A DNA stretch of 64,000 nt from Piscicola geometra. Taxonomy: Eukaryota > Annelida > Clitellata > Hirudinida > Piscicolidae. The stretch covers positions 61,001 to 125,000 of the forward strand of contig CALSEQ010000021.1 of NCBI GenBank assembly GCA_943735955.1. The letters are read 5' to 3'. Numbering within the stretch: position 1 is the stretch's first letter; each line of letters opens with the position of its first letter. The notes under the pieces are model-generated. The model saw nothing but the letters and a program-made list of their open reading frames with translations. It was not told the DNA's origin and made no database searches. The translations under genes and the position numbers were made by a program. Positions 23,211 to 36,342 of this stretch are shown in pieces.

Positions 23211-23357
23211 ATGAATGCAAGAAAAGACCTACAACCAGGCAACTACCAGCAGAACGTTCCACTATCCCTTGACTGCTCCTACAAGTTGCCTTTCACTGCG
23301 CAGGACTACACTGAGTACTTGCACCTCTTCCAAGTATTCCTTTGTACTGTGAAATAA
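23211..23357 (+). other. Exon-like 48-codon frame in duplicated spacer, copy 1
   Basis: ATG frame with protein-like composition: NYQQNVPLSLDC, then SYKLPFTAQDYTEYLHLF, ending TAA. A donor-like CCAA|GTATTC follows LHLFQ, and an acceptor-like CAACCAG precedes GNYQQ, so it could be a captured exon. I do not recognise the family. It is repeated at 30075 and 53827 with no visible change. Confidence 0.3.
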
Positions 23358-23498
23358 TGTTTATAACCTTGTGCTAAAAGCTCACGATCGTTTCAGTGTT
23401 ACATTGGCATGAGTTCTCGAGGGCAACAGCTTGTGTCTTTCATGTCTCTCATTTGCTTGTGATAAGACCCTTTAGTTAACACGTCTTTACTGCCTTCA

Positions 23499-23623
23499 GA
23501 AGTAGTTAGGGCTATTCACGGGCTTCCAAATAAGCAGTGCTCGAATGACCCGGTACCCACATGGCTGTTGAAGGAGATAACTTGAGGGTGTTGTCCAAAC
23601 TCATGGAAAGATTAGTTCTCCAC
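23499..23623 (+). mobile_element. CR1-like LINE fragment with internal deletion, copy C
   Basis: Matches the intronic LINE from about 3625 (GAAGTAGT), but jumps within GAGATA|ACTTGAGGGTG. About 170 bp present in the copies at 12710 and 54114 are missing. The hAT element follows at the same CTCCAC site. Confidence 0.9.
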
Positions 23624-24838
23624 TAGAGGTCGGACATGGACGATTTTTCATTCCCGGTCCCGTCCCGTTCCCGGAATCTGTTTTCCCGTCCCGTCCCGTT
23701 CCCGATAGGACATCAGAATTTTGATTCCCGTCCCGTCCCGTTCCCGAAATTTTTTTTCCCGTCCCGACCCGTTCCCGAAAGCTTTTTGTTTTTTTATTCA
23801 TTCTCGCTGCCGTTTTCACTAGTCCCAAACTTACTAGTTCTAACATTTCTTAAAATTTATTATTTGAAAGTCAGAGAATATTTCTTTCAATAAAATTTAA
23901 AAAACACGATTTAAATTTCAAATATTTATTGAAATGAAAGTATTGAAGTTAGTCCTTGTTTTTGAGTAATACAATCAAGTCTTTATTGCTTTTCACACGG
24001 GTTAAACCGTTAAGAGTTTCAGCTCTCAAATGAGATGGTTTTGGGTTTGAAGTTAAACGACCACATAATGAAAAATTCCGTTCACAGGGAATATAACTTG
24101 CAGATATACTAAACAAAATTTTGGCTACTTCTTGTAGTATTTTAAAATTGCTCATTTTACTTCAATGAAATAAAACATCTTTATAATCTTCTATTTTTTG
24201 GGACGTAATTGTGATTATTTGTACAATTCATCCTCTTCTGAATTTTCTTCTTCGTTCATTATTATTAATTCTTCAATAATGTTAGAAATATGTTTTTTGA
24301 CAACATTCTTATTCTCCACAACTGCAAATATAAAATCATTCGTATAATTTGATAGTATAATAATTTTATTATAATTTTTACGTTATAAAAATAAACATAA
24401 TAGGTCTAAATAACCATCATTTGTTTTTTTTCTCAACGGCACTGCAGCTTGGTCTGGCTGTACAAAATAGAATTAAATTTTCTCTAATGAAAGTCTTGGT
24501 ATTTATTTCTTTTCTATCCCAAACTTTTTTCCTATTATTCTTTCATACTGGGGATGCAACAGACATGCTGTCATATGAATAAGATCAATGGCATCTTTTC
24601 TTTTGTCGAAATGATAAACTGAGCAATCATTTGGAAATTAATCATTCAAATTCAAAGTATTAATTTATAAAATAATAATAATATAACTAACCATTTTGAT
24701 TTCATCTGAAAAGTTTTCATCATCACCCATTTGTTCTAATCTCCCTAATCTTTGGACTCATCATAACAACTTCAAATGTAGTGTTGGAGATTTTGACATT
24801 GACAATGGTGGCTTCGTTATACATTTCTATTGCATCAA
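23624..24838 (-). mobile_element. hAT (Ac-like) transposon remnant, copy 3
   Basis: Dimerisation-domain frame at 24155-23949, identical protein to copies 1 and 2. Same subterminal CCCGTCCCG cluster. Confidence 0.85.
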
Positions 24839-26062
24839 AAAAAAATTATTAAATAAAATCTGAACTATTAAATAAAAAATAAACTATTAAATAAAATCTA
24901 AACTATTAGATAAAAAATAAATTATTAAAGAAAATCTAAATTATTAAAGAAAATCTAAACTATTAAAGAAAATCTAAATTATTAAAATCTAAATTATTAA
25001 AATCTAAATTATTAAAATCTAAATTATTAAAATCTAAATTATTAAAATCTAAATTATTAAAATCTAAATTATTAAAATCTAAATTATTAAAATCTAAATT
25101 ATTAAAATCTAAATTATTAAAATAGAAATTATTAAAATAGAAATTATTAAAATAGAAATTATTAAAATATAAATTATTAAAATATAAATTATTAAAATAT
25201 AAATTATTAAAATAAAAATTTTTAAAATAGAAATTATTAAAATAGAAATTATTAAAATAGAAATTATTAAAATAGAAATTATTAAAATAGAAATTATTAA
25301 AATATAAATTATTAAAATAGAAATTACTAAAATAGAAATTATTAAAATAGAAATTATTAAAATAGAAATTATTAAAATAGAAATTATTTAAATAGAAATT
25401 ATTAAAATAGAAATTATTAAAATAGAAATTATTAAAATAGAAATTATTAAAATATAAATTATTAAAATATAAATTTTAAAAATATAAATTTTAAAAATAG
25501 AAATTTTAAAAATCTAAATTATTAAAATCTAAATTATTAAAATCTAAATTATTAAAATAGAAATTATTAAAATAGAAATTATTAAAATAGAAATTATTAA
25601 AATAGAAATTATTAAAATATAAATTATTAAAATATAAATTATTAAAATATAAATTATTAAAATAAAAATTTTTAAAATAGAAATTATTAAAATAGAAATT
25701 ATTAAAATAGAAATTATTAAAATAGAAATTATTAAAATAGAAATTATTAAAATATAAATTATTAAAATAGAAATTACTAAAATAGAAATTATTAAAATAG
25801 AAATTATTAAAATAGAAATTATTAAAATAGAAATTATTTAAATAGAAATTATTAAAATAGAAATTATTAAAATAGAAATTATTAAAATATAAATTATTAA
25901 AATATAAATTTTAAAAATATAAATTTTAAAAATATAAATTTTAAAAATAGAAATTTTAAAAATATAAATTATTAAAATAAAAATTATTAAAATAAAAATT
26001 ATTAAAATATAAATTTTTAAAATAGAAATTATTAAAATAAAAATTATTATAATAGAAATTAT
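24839..26062. repeat. 15-bp AT-rich minisatellite, copy 3, with a 450-bp internal duplication
   Basis: The longest of the four (about 80 units). Private markers recur 450 bp apart (30 units): AATAAAAATTTTTAAAATAG at 25211 and 25661, AAATTACTAA at 25321 and 25771, AAATTATTTA at 25381 and 25831. Confidence 0.97.
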
Positions 26063-27410
26063 CGTGTTCATCTCGTGTTCATCTTGTGTTCATCTCGTGT
26101 TCATCTCGTGTTCATCTCGTGTTCATCTCGTGTTCATCTCGTGTTCATCTCGTGTTCATCTCGTGTTCATCTCGTGTTCATCTCGTGTTCATCTCGTGTT
26201 CATCTCGTGTTCATCTCGTGTTCATCTCGTGTTCATCTCGTGTTCATCTCGTGTTCATCTCGTGTTCATCTCGTGTTCATCTCGTGTTCATCTCGTGTTC
26301 ATCTCGTGTTCATCTCGTGTTCATCTCGTGTTCATCTCGTGTTCATCTCGTGTTCATCTCGTGTTCATCTCGTGTTCATCTCGTGTTCATCTCGTGTTCA
26401 TCTCGTGTTCATCTCGTGTTCATCTCGTGTTCATCTCGTGTTCATCTCGTGTTCATCTCGTGTTCATCTCGTGTTCATCTCGTGTTCATCTCGTGTTCAT
26501 CTCGTGTTCATCTCGTGTTCATCTCGTGTTCATCTCGTGTTCATCTCGTGTTCATCTCGTGTTCATCTCGTGTTCATCTCGTGTTCATCTCGTGTTCATC
26601 TCGTGTTCATCTCGTGTTCATCTCGTGTTCATCTCGTGTTCATCTCGTGTTCATCTCGTGTTCATCTCGTGTTCATCTCGTGTTCATCTCGTGTTCATCT
26701 CGTGTTCATCTCGTGTTCATCTCGTGTTCATTTCGTGTTCATCTCGTGTTCATCTCGTGTTCATCTCGTGTTCATCTCGTGTTCATCTCGTGTTCATCTC
26801 GTGTTCATCTCGTGTTCATCTCGTGTTCATCTCGTGTTCATCTCGTGTTCATCTCGTGTTCATCTCGTGTTCATCTCGTGTTCATCTCGTGTTCATCTCG
26901 TGTTCATCTCGTGTTCATCTCGTGTTCATCTCGTGTTCATCTCGTGTTCATCTCGTGTTCATCTCGTGTTCATCTCGTGTTCATCTCGTGTTCATCTCGT
27001 GTTCATCTCGTGTTCATCTCGTGTTCATCTCGTGTTCATCTCGTGTTCATCTCGTGTTCATCTCGTGTTCATCTCGTGTTCATCTCGTGTTCATCTCGTG
27101 TTCATCTCGTGTTCATCTCGTGTTCATCTCGTGTTCATCTCGTGTTCATCTCGTGTTCATCTCGTGTTCATCTCGTGTTCATCTCGTGTTCATCTCGTGT
27201 TCATCTCGTGATCATCTCGTGTTCATCTCGTGTTCATCTCGTGTTCATCTCGTGTTCATCTCGTGTTCATCTCGTGTTCATCTCGTGTTCATCTCGTGTT
27301 CATCTCGTGTCATCTCGTGTTCATCTCGTGTTCATCTCGTGTTCATCTCGTGTTCATCTCGTGTTCATCTCGTGTTCATCTCGTGTTCATCTCGTGTCAT
27401 CTCGTGTTCC
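26063..27410 (+). repeat. 11-bp satellite block 4
   Basis: About 123 units. TTTCG at 26731, GATCATC at 27210 and 10-bp units near 27308 and 27397. The distance from GATCATC to the block end equals that in block 3 (199 bp); the TTTCG-to-GATC distance is 22 bp (two units) shorter. Confidence 0.99.
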
Positions 27411-29305
27411 TTTCTTTATCAACACCTTGGAACTGGTGATGAGGCTCAGACCGGAGGTGCAGAAAGGGTCACTGGTGTTGATAATAAGCTACAACCCTTG
27501 AACACCAACACGAAATGATTTGATCCATACCATTATTCAACCACTCACTGTGTTTTTTCGTTGTAATTTCATGACTTTGTCTAATTTGTATCGACAATTT
27601 AACAATCTTATCAGATGTGAAATATCATTTATAGTTTCGGTTTTACAGCATTATAAAATTTTTAGTAAAGTTCGCGAGCGTATGGATCGAAATGATCCAT
27701 GAAATTGATAACACGAATTGAATAGCTGAATTTAAATTTTTTTTTAAATTTTTATAACAAAATTAGGAGTTTGTTCATTCATAGTTAGCAAAATTAATAC
27801 TTAATGTACATTTTCGACAACGTTAGACAGTTTTGTTTTGAATGCATTTTCTGCAGCACAAACGACTACCTGTCACGGCTGATGAGTTAGAAAGTACTGG
27901 GTGATTAAGAATAATTTTATATTGCTTTTATCATCATATTATGAAAAGCTGCTTTTTCTTCACAATTTTCACACTTAAATAAAAGATAAAAATATTGATT
28001 GTTCAAACGTCTATCACATGTTTAAAAAACATTTTGGCTAACGATATGTTTCTTTTCTACTAATATATGCCATACACATGATAGTAACACTAACTAGTTT
28101 TTCTTTTTTCTCTGTAACTTCTTTGGTTAATACTCGAAGATTTATGCATACAGTCCTCACTAATCCAATACAGCGATTATGCCTTTCACGGAGAAATTCT
28201 AGTGAATAAAAATTATTCGTAAAAACTGTTAGTCAAGCATCCAGATGTTCTATCAGGTTGATCACAACAGCCATTCCCAAATTTTTGAATTGGCTCACCT
28301 CCGTGATCATTACAAAAATGACTTCATTTTCAAACAGTAACCTGTTTAGGCATCACAAAGGCACCAAATTTCAAGTCATATTTTCCCGATTCAGATGGCA
28401 TGTGCTGTTCTAAACTAAAACGACTCCAAAAGGGTAAAAACTTTTCATCCACCCTTACATACTTTGTGAAATTTGATAGTTTTTATTGCCACATGTCATG
28501 ATCAGCGCCCATTGGAGCAAACTTTGTTTTTTGGCTTCAAAAACTTCTGATATTAATTTAATCAAATCTTAGACATTAAGATATTAATTCACATACATTT
28601 CGTGATATAAATTGGCTAATACACAGACTTTGACCACAATGCCTGTAATGATTCACCTCTAACATTATAAACCTCTATTAGGATAATGACATCCTTTTAA
28701 AAGAGAAGTAAATTCTGATAATTATTTATACAAATATATGAAAATGTTATTAAAAATCACTATAACTCAAAAAAATAACTTGTTAATGAAAACATCATTG
28801 GCGTCTGCATGGGTCAATTCGACGTTATTTTTTTGATTGGTGTTTAAGGGTTTGAGTCCATGCCAAGACTGAAACTGTTGTTGCTGTGGCTGGTTCTTCT
28901 GTGGTCTTACAGCTTCAACTGACTGGAAACGACCAACATTCAAAAAACCCTTAAATGAAGACTATTTTATTATTATTCAAAGTTATCATTTAAAAATAGT
29001 ATACCCAAAACCATTTGGCATTGCTTCTTCTAGCAGAGATTTGCAGATTCATCTTTCACAGATGGGCTGACCATTGGTTTAATGGCCAAATCTACAATGC
29101 AGATGATTATCAGAAGTTTCTGCGGCCTCATAACAGATCGCAGAAGTAAAATATTCGAAAACAAGCTTCGCCCAACTGTTGGTGGTGCCAAGCTTCTTGA
29201 ATTAACCCAAACATTGAATACATTTTTAGATGTTTTGTAAAAATCAATATTCATCGATTTATGACCAAAAAATGAAGTTACAAAAACTAATAACTTATGA
29301 ATTCA
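27411..29305 (-). pseudogene. piggyBac transposase remnant in duplicated spacer, copy 2
   Basis: Same core frame (VDEKFLPFW, then MPSESGKYDLKF at about 28476-28330 minus) and Cys-rich end (about 27875-27790). It lacks the CTATCAGGTTGAT duplication of copy 1 but has AATCACTATAA near 28755, which copy 1 lacks. It pairs with copy 3 on both counts. Confidence 0.72.
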
Positions 29306-29506
29306 ATAAAATATATAATAAACAATGCGTATTCATAATGCGCCAAGGCACGCAACTAGGCACCACTCACACAACATAAGTCGTGAAACACCGCATCATA
29401 TACACTAGGTATATGATAGCTCACGGTTGGCTGAAAAGGAATTCGAACTGGCGACCTTTAAGTTGCAGGTCCAACGACTTACCATCTAAGCCAACCCGCT
29501 CGCCAA
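29306..29506 (-). mobile_element. tRNA-derived SINE, second family, copy 2
   Basis: Same insertion as at 22400, carried along by segment duplication rather than independently inserted: identical flanks and sequence. Confidence 0.8.
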
Positions 29507-29600
29507 GAAACAAACAGACACATAGAATTACACACATACACAGAGACATCAAAATGTATGAAATAGATGTTTAAATAAATAACATCCCTCACATAATGAA

Positions 29601-29835
<235 letters not shown>

Positions 29836-29974
29836 TACAGACGCACACGGATATATAAATACACGCATGGAGGAATGTTTTCTGCTCGGTGTAGCTGGTT
29901 ACAAGGTTGCACAGCCTGCTTGCTTTTCGCCTGGCAAACTTGTGAGAGTAGTTTAAAGGAAAACAAATAACATA

Positions 29975-30005
<31 letters not shown>

Positions 30006-30074
30006 GAAATAATAACATGAATTTATCTGATAAATTAATTCAAGCATGTGCCAATGGAAAATTGTAAATTGTGA

Positions 30075-30221
30075 ATGAATGCAAGAAAAGACCTACAACC
30101 AGGCAACTACCAGCAGAACGTTCCACTATCCCTTGACTGCTCCTACAAGTTGCCTTTCACTGCGCAGGACTACACTGAGTACTTGCACCTCTTCCAAGTA
30201 TTCCTTTGTACTGTGAAATAA
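30075..30221 (+). other. Exon-like 48-codon frame in duplicated spacer, copy 2
   Basis: Same sequence as 23211-23357. Confidence 0.3.
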
Positions 30222-30362
30222 TGTTTATAACCTTGTGCTAAAAGCTCACGATCGTTTCAGTGTTACATTGGCATGAGTTCTCGAGGGCAACAGCTTGTGT
30301 CTTTCATGTCTCTCATTTGCTTGTGATAAGACCCTTTAGTTAACACGTCTTTACTGCCTTCA

Positions 30363-30487
30363 GAAGTAGTTAGGGCTATTCACGGGCTTCCAAATAAGCA
30401 GTGCTCGAATGACCCGGTACCCACATGGCTGTTGAAGGAGATAACTTGAGGGTGTTGTCCAAACTCATGGAAAGATTAGTTCTCCAC
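30363..30487 (+). mobile_element. CR1-like LINE fragment with internal deletion, copy D
   Basis: Shares the GAGATA|ACTTGAGGG deletion with copy C, so the deletion predates their duplication. Confidence 0.9.
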
Positions 30488-31700
30488 TAGAGGTCGGACA
30501 TGGACGATTTTTCATTCCCGGTCCCGTCCCGTTCCCGGAATCTGTTTTCCCGTCCCGTCCCGTTCCCGATAGGACATCAGAATTTTGATTCCCGTCCCGT
30601 CCCGTTCCCGAAATTTTTTTTCCCGTCCCGACCCGTTCCCGAAAGCTTTTTGTTTTTTTATTCATTCTCGCTGCCGTTTTCACTAGTCCCAAACTTACTA
30701 GTTCTAACATTTCTTAAAATTTATTATTTGAAAGTCAGAGAATATTTCTTTCAATAAAATTTAAAAAACACGATTTAAATTTCAAATATTTATTGAAATG
30801 AAAGTATTGAAGTTAGTCCTTGTTTTTGAGTAATACAATCAAGTCTTTATTGCTTTTCACACGGGTTAAACCGTTAAGAGTTTCAGCTCTCAAATGAGAT
30901 GGTTTTGGGTTTGAAGTTAAACGACCACATAATGAAAAATTCCGTTCACAGGGAATATAACTTGCAGATATACTAAACAAAATTTTGGCTACTTCTTGTA
31001 GTATTTTAAAATTGCTCATTTTACTTCAATGAAATAAAACATCTTTATAATCTTCTATTTTTTGGGACGTAATTGTGATTATTTGTACAATTCATCCTCT
31101 TCTGAATTTTCTTCTTCGTTCATTATTATTAATTCTTCAATAATGTTAGAAATATGTTTTTTGACAACATTCTTATTCTCCACAACTGCAAATATAAAAT
31201 CATTCGTATAATTTGATAGTATAATAATTTTATTATAATTTTTACGTTATAAAAATAAACATAATAGGTCTAAATAACCATCATTTGTTTTTTTTCTCAA
31301 CGGCACTGCAGCTTGGTCTGGCTGTACAAAATAGAATTAAATTTTCTCTAATGAAAGTCTTGGTATTTATTTCTTTTCTATCCCAAACTTTTTTCCTATT
31401 ATTCTTTCATACTGGGGATGCAACAGACATGCTGTCATATGAATAAGATCAATGGCATCTTTTCTTTTGTCGAAATGATAAACTGAGCAATCATTTGGAA
31501 ATTAATCATTCAAATTCAAAGTATTAATTTATAAAATAATAATAATATAACTAACCATTTTGATTTCATCTGAAAAGTTTTCATCATCACCCATTTGTTC
31601 TAATCTCCCTAATCTTTGGACTCATCATAACAACTTCAAATGTAGTGTTGGAGATTTTGACATTGACAATGGTGGCTTCGTTATACATTTCTATTGCATC
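30488..31700 (-). mobile_element. hAT (Ac-like) transposon remnant, copy 4
   Basis: Dimerisation-domain frame at 31019-30813. Same end and same insertion point as the other copies. Confidence 0.85.
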
Positions 31701-32446
31701 AAAAAAAAATTATTAAATAAAATCTGAACTATTAAATAAAAAATAAACTATTAAATAAAATCTAAACTATTAGATAAAAAATAAATTATTAAAGAAAATC
31801 TAAATTATTAAAGAAAATCTAAACTATTAAAGAAAATCTAAATTATTAAAATCTAAATTATTAAAATCTAAATTATTAAAATCTAAATTATTAAAATAGA
31901 AATTATTAAAAAAGAAATTATTAAAATAGAAATTATTAAAATAGAAATTATTAAAATAGAAATTATTAAAATAGAAATTATTAAAATAGAAATTATTAAA
32001 ATATAAATTATTAAAATATAAATTATTAAAATATAAATTATTAAAATAGAAATTTTTAAAATAGAAATTATTAAAATAGAAATTATTAAAATAGAAATTA
32101 TTAAAATAGAAATTATTAAAATAGAAATTATTAAAATAGAAATTATTAAAATAGAAATTACTAAAATAGAAATTATTAAAATGGAAATTATTAAAATAGA
32201 AATTATTAAAATAGAAATTATTAAAATAGAAATTATTAAAATAGAAATTATTAAAATAGAAATTATTAAAATAGAAATTATTAAAATATAAATTATTAAA
32301 ATACAAATTTTAAAAATATAAATTTTAAAAATAGAAATTTTAAAAATATAAATTATTAAAATAAAAATTATTAAAATAGAAATTATTAAAATATAAATTT
32401 TCAAAATAGAAATTATTAAAATAAAAATTATTATAATAGAAATTAT
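31701..32446. repeat. 15-bp AT-rich minisatellite, copy 4
   Basis: About 49 units. Ends AATAGAAATTATCGTGTTC, the same satellite junction as copy 3 and different from copies 1 and 2. Confidence 0.97.
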
Positions 32447-33513
32447 CGTGTTCATCTCGTGTTCATCTCGTGTTCATCTCGTGTTCATCTCGTGTTCATC
32501 TCGTGTTCATCTCGTGTTCATCTCGTGTTCATCTCGTGTTCATCTCGTGTTCATCTCGTGTTCATCTCGTGTTCATCTCGTGTTCATCTCGTGTTCATCT
32601 CGTGTTCATCTCGTGTTCATCTCGTGTTCATCTCGTGTTCATCTCGTGTTCATCTCGTGTTCATCTCGTGTTCATCTCGTGTTCATCTCGTGTTCATCTC
32701 GTGTTCATCTCGTGTTCATCTCGTGTTCATCTCGTGTTCATCTCGTGTTCATCTCGTGTTCATCTCGTGTTCATCTCGTGTTCATCTCGTGTTCATCTCG
32801 TGTTCATCTCGTGTTCATCTCGTGTTCATTTCGTGTTCATCTCGTGTTCATCTCGTGTTCATCTCGTGTTCATCTCGTGTTCATCTCGTGTTCATCTCGT
32901 GTCATCTCGTGTTCATCTCGTGTTCATCTCGTGTTCATCTCGTGTTCATCTCGTGTTCATCTCGTGTTCATCTCGTGTTCATCTCGTGTTCATCTCGTGT
33001 TCATCTCGTGTTCATCTCGTGTTCATCTCGTGTTCATCTCGTGTTCATCTCGTGTTCATCTCGTGTTCATCTCGTGTTCATCTCGTGTTCATCTCGTGTT
33101 CATCTCGTGTTCATCTCGTGTTCATCTCGTGTTCATCTCGTGTTCATCTCGTGTTCATCTCGTGTTCATCTCGTGTTCATCTCGTGTTCATCTCGTGTTC
33201 ATCTCGTGTTCATCTCGTGTTCATCTCGTGTTCATCTCGTGTTCATCTCGTGTTCATCTCGTGTTCATCTCGTGTTCATCTCGTGTTCATCTCGTGTTCA
33301 TCTCGTGTTCATCTCGTGTTCATCTCGTGTTCATCTCGTGTTCATCTCGTGTTCATCTCGTGTTCATCTCGTGTTCATCTCGTGTTCATCTCGTGTTCAT
33401 CTCGTGTTCATCTCGTGTTCATCTCGTGTTCATCTCGTGTTCATCTCGTGTTCATCTCGTGTTCATCTCGTGTTCATCTCGTGTTCATCTCGTGTTCATC
33501 TCGTGTTCATCTC
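32447..33513 (+). repeat. 11-bp satellite block 5
   Basis: About 97 units. TTTCG at 32829 and a 10-bp unit near 32901. Ends at CATCTCTGTTGATAGCC, the start of the 57-bp linker. Confidence 0.99.
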
Positions 33514-34454
33514 TGTTGATAGCCTAGACGGCTGCTTTCTCTGTTACCCTCGCCGGAAATTTTCCATTATTGTTAATGTTTTTAACATTTTTTTCAAAGT
33601 TTTTACCATTCTTTTTAAAGTTTTTAACATTCTTTTTAAAGTTTTTAACATTCTTTTTCAAGTTTTTAACATTCTTTTTAAAGTTTTTAACAGTCTTTTT
33701 AAAGTTTTTAACATTCTTTTTGAAGTTTTTAACATTCTTTTTAAAGTTTTTAACATTCTTTTTAAAGTTTTTAACATTCTTTTTAAAGTTTTTAACATTC
33801 TTTTCAAAGTTTTCAACATTTTTTTTAATGTTTTTAACATTCTTTTCAAAGTTTTTAACATTCTTTTTAAAGTTTTTAACATTCTTTTCAAAGTTTTTAA
33901 CATTCTTTTTAAAGTTTTTAACATTCTTTTTGAAGTTTTTAACATTCTTTTCAAAGTTTTCAACATTCTTTTTAATGTTTTTAACATTCTTTTCAAAGTT
34001 TTAACATTCTTTCTAAAGTTTTTAACATTCTTTTTAAAGTTTTTAACATTCTTTTTAAAGTTTTTAACATTCTTTTTAAAGTTTTTAACATTCTTTTTAA
34101 AGTTTTTAACATTCTTTTTAAAGTTTTTAACATTCTTTTTAAAGTTTTTAACATTCTTTTTAAAGTTTTTAACATTCTTTTCAAAGTTTTCAACATTCTT
34201 TTTAATGTTTTTAACATTCTTTTCAAAGTTTTTAACATTCTTTTTAAAGTTTTTAACATTCTTTTCAAAGTTTTTAACATTCTTTTCAAAGTTTTTAACA
34301 TTCTTTTTAAAGTTTTTAACATTCTTTTTAAAGTTTTTAACATTCTTTTTAAAGTTTTTAACATTCTTTTCAAAGTTTTTAACATTCTTTTTAATGTTTT
34401 TAACATTCTTATTAAAGTTTTTAACATTCTTTTCAAAGTTTTTAACATTCTCAT
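33514..34454. repeat. 57-bp linker plus 21-bp T-tract minisatellite, block 1
   Basis: The linker (TGTTGATAGCCTAGACGGC, then TCGCCGGAAATTTTCC) is followed by about 42 units of AACATTC-T5-AAAG-T5. The 21-bp period is divisible by three, so frames stay open as NILFKVF / LTFFLKF on plus and MLKTLKR on minus. Block-specific marker: TTTTTCAAG near 33655. Confidence 0.97.
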
Positions 34455-36342
34455 GTTCATCTCGTGTTCATCTCGTGTTCATCTCGTGTTCATCTCGTGT
34501 TCATCTCGTGTTCATCTCGTGTTCATCTCGTGTTCATCTCGTGTTCATCTCGTGTTCATCTCGTGTTCATCTCGTGTTCATCTCGTGTTCATCTCGTGTT
34601 CATCTCGTGTTCATCTCGTGTTCATCTCGTGTTCATCTCGTGTTCATTTCGTGTTCATCTCGTGTTCATTTCGTGTTCATCTCGTGTTCATCTCGTGTTC
34701 ATCTCGTGTTCATCTCGTGTTCATCTCGTGTCATCTCGTGTTCATCTCGTGTTCATCTCGTGTTCATCTCGTGTTCATCTCGTGTTCATCTCGTGTTCAT
34801 CTCGTGTTCATCTCGTGTTCATCTCGTGTTCATCTCGTGTTCATCTCGTGTTCATCTCGTGTTCATCTCGTGTTCATCTCGTGTTCATCTCGTGTTCATC
34901 TCGTGTTCATCTCGTGTTCCTCTCGTGTTCATTTCGTGTTCATCTCGTGTTCATCTCGTGTTCATCTCGTGTTCATCTCGTGTTCATCTCGTGTTCATCT
35001 CGTGTCATCTCGTGTTCATCTCGTGTTCATCTCGTGTTCATCTCGTGTTCATCTCGTGTTCATCTCGTGTTCATCTCGTGTTCATCTCGTGTTCATCTCG
35101 TGTTCATCTCGTGTTCATCTCGTGTTCATCTCGTGTTCATCTCGTGTTCATCTCGTGTTCATCTCGTGTTCATCTCGTGTTCATCTCGTGTTCATCTCGT
35201 GTTCATCTCGTGTTCATCTCGTGTTCATCTCGTGTTCATCTCGTGTTCATCTCGTGTTCATCTCGTGTTCATCTCGTGTTCATCTCGTGTTCATCTCGTG
35301 TTCATCTCGTGTTCATCTCGTGTTCATCTCGTGTTCATCTCGTGTTCATCTCGTGTTCATCTCGTGTTCATCTCGTGTTCATCTCGTGTTCATCTCGTGT
35401 TCATCTCGTGTTCATCTCGTGTTCATCTCGTGTTCATCTCGTGTTCATCTCGTGTTCATCTCGTGTTCATCTCGTGTTCATCTCGTGTTCATCTCGTGTT
35501 CATCTCGTGTTCATCTCGTGTTCATCTCGTGTTCATCTCGTGTTCATCTCGTGTTCATCTCGTGTTCATCTCGTGTTCATCTCGTGTTCATCTCGTGTTC
35601 ATCTCGTGTTCATCTCGTGTTCATCTCGTGTTCATCTCGTGTTCATCTCGTGTTCATCTCGTGTTCATCTCGTGTTCATCTCGTGTTCATCTCGTGTTCA
35701 TCTCGTGTTCATCTCGTGTTCATCTCGTGTTCATCTCGTGTTCATCTCGTGTTCATCTCGTGTTCATCTCGTGTTCATCTCGTGTTCATCTCGTGTTCAT
35801 CTCGTGTTCATCTCGTGTTCATCTCGTGTTCATCTCGTGTTCATCTCGTGTTCATCTCGTGTTCATCTCGTGTTCATCTCGTGTTCATCTCGTGTTCATC
35901 TCGTGTTCATCTCGTGTTCATCTCGTGTTCATCTCGTGTTCATCTCGTGTTCATCTCGTGTTCATCTCGTGTTCATCTCGTGTTCATCTCGTGTTCATCT
36001 CGTGTTCATCTCGTGTTCATCTCGTGTTCATCTCGTGTTCATCTCGTGTTCATCTCGTGTTCATCTCGTGTTCATCTCGTGTTCATCTCGTGTTCATCTC
36101 GTGTTCATCTCGTGTTCATCTCGTGTTCATCTCGTGTTCATCTCGTGTTCATCTCGTGTTCATCTCGTGTTCATCTCGTGTTCATCTCGTGTTCATCTCG
36201 TGTTCATCTCGTGTTCATCTCGTGTTCATCTCGTGTTCATCTCGTGTTCATCTCGTGTTCATCTCGTGTTCATCTCGTGTTCATCTCGTGTTCATCTCGT
36301 GTTCATCTCGTGTTCATCTCGTGTTCATCTCGTGTTCATCTC
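34455..36342 (+). repeat. 11-bp satellite block 6
   Basis: About 172 units. Ordered markers: TTTCG at 34647 and 34669, 10-bp unit at 34729, CCTCTCG at 34919, TTTCG at 34932, 10-bp unit at 35003. The remaining 1.3 kb is essentially perfect. Confidence 0.99.
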
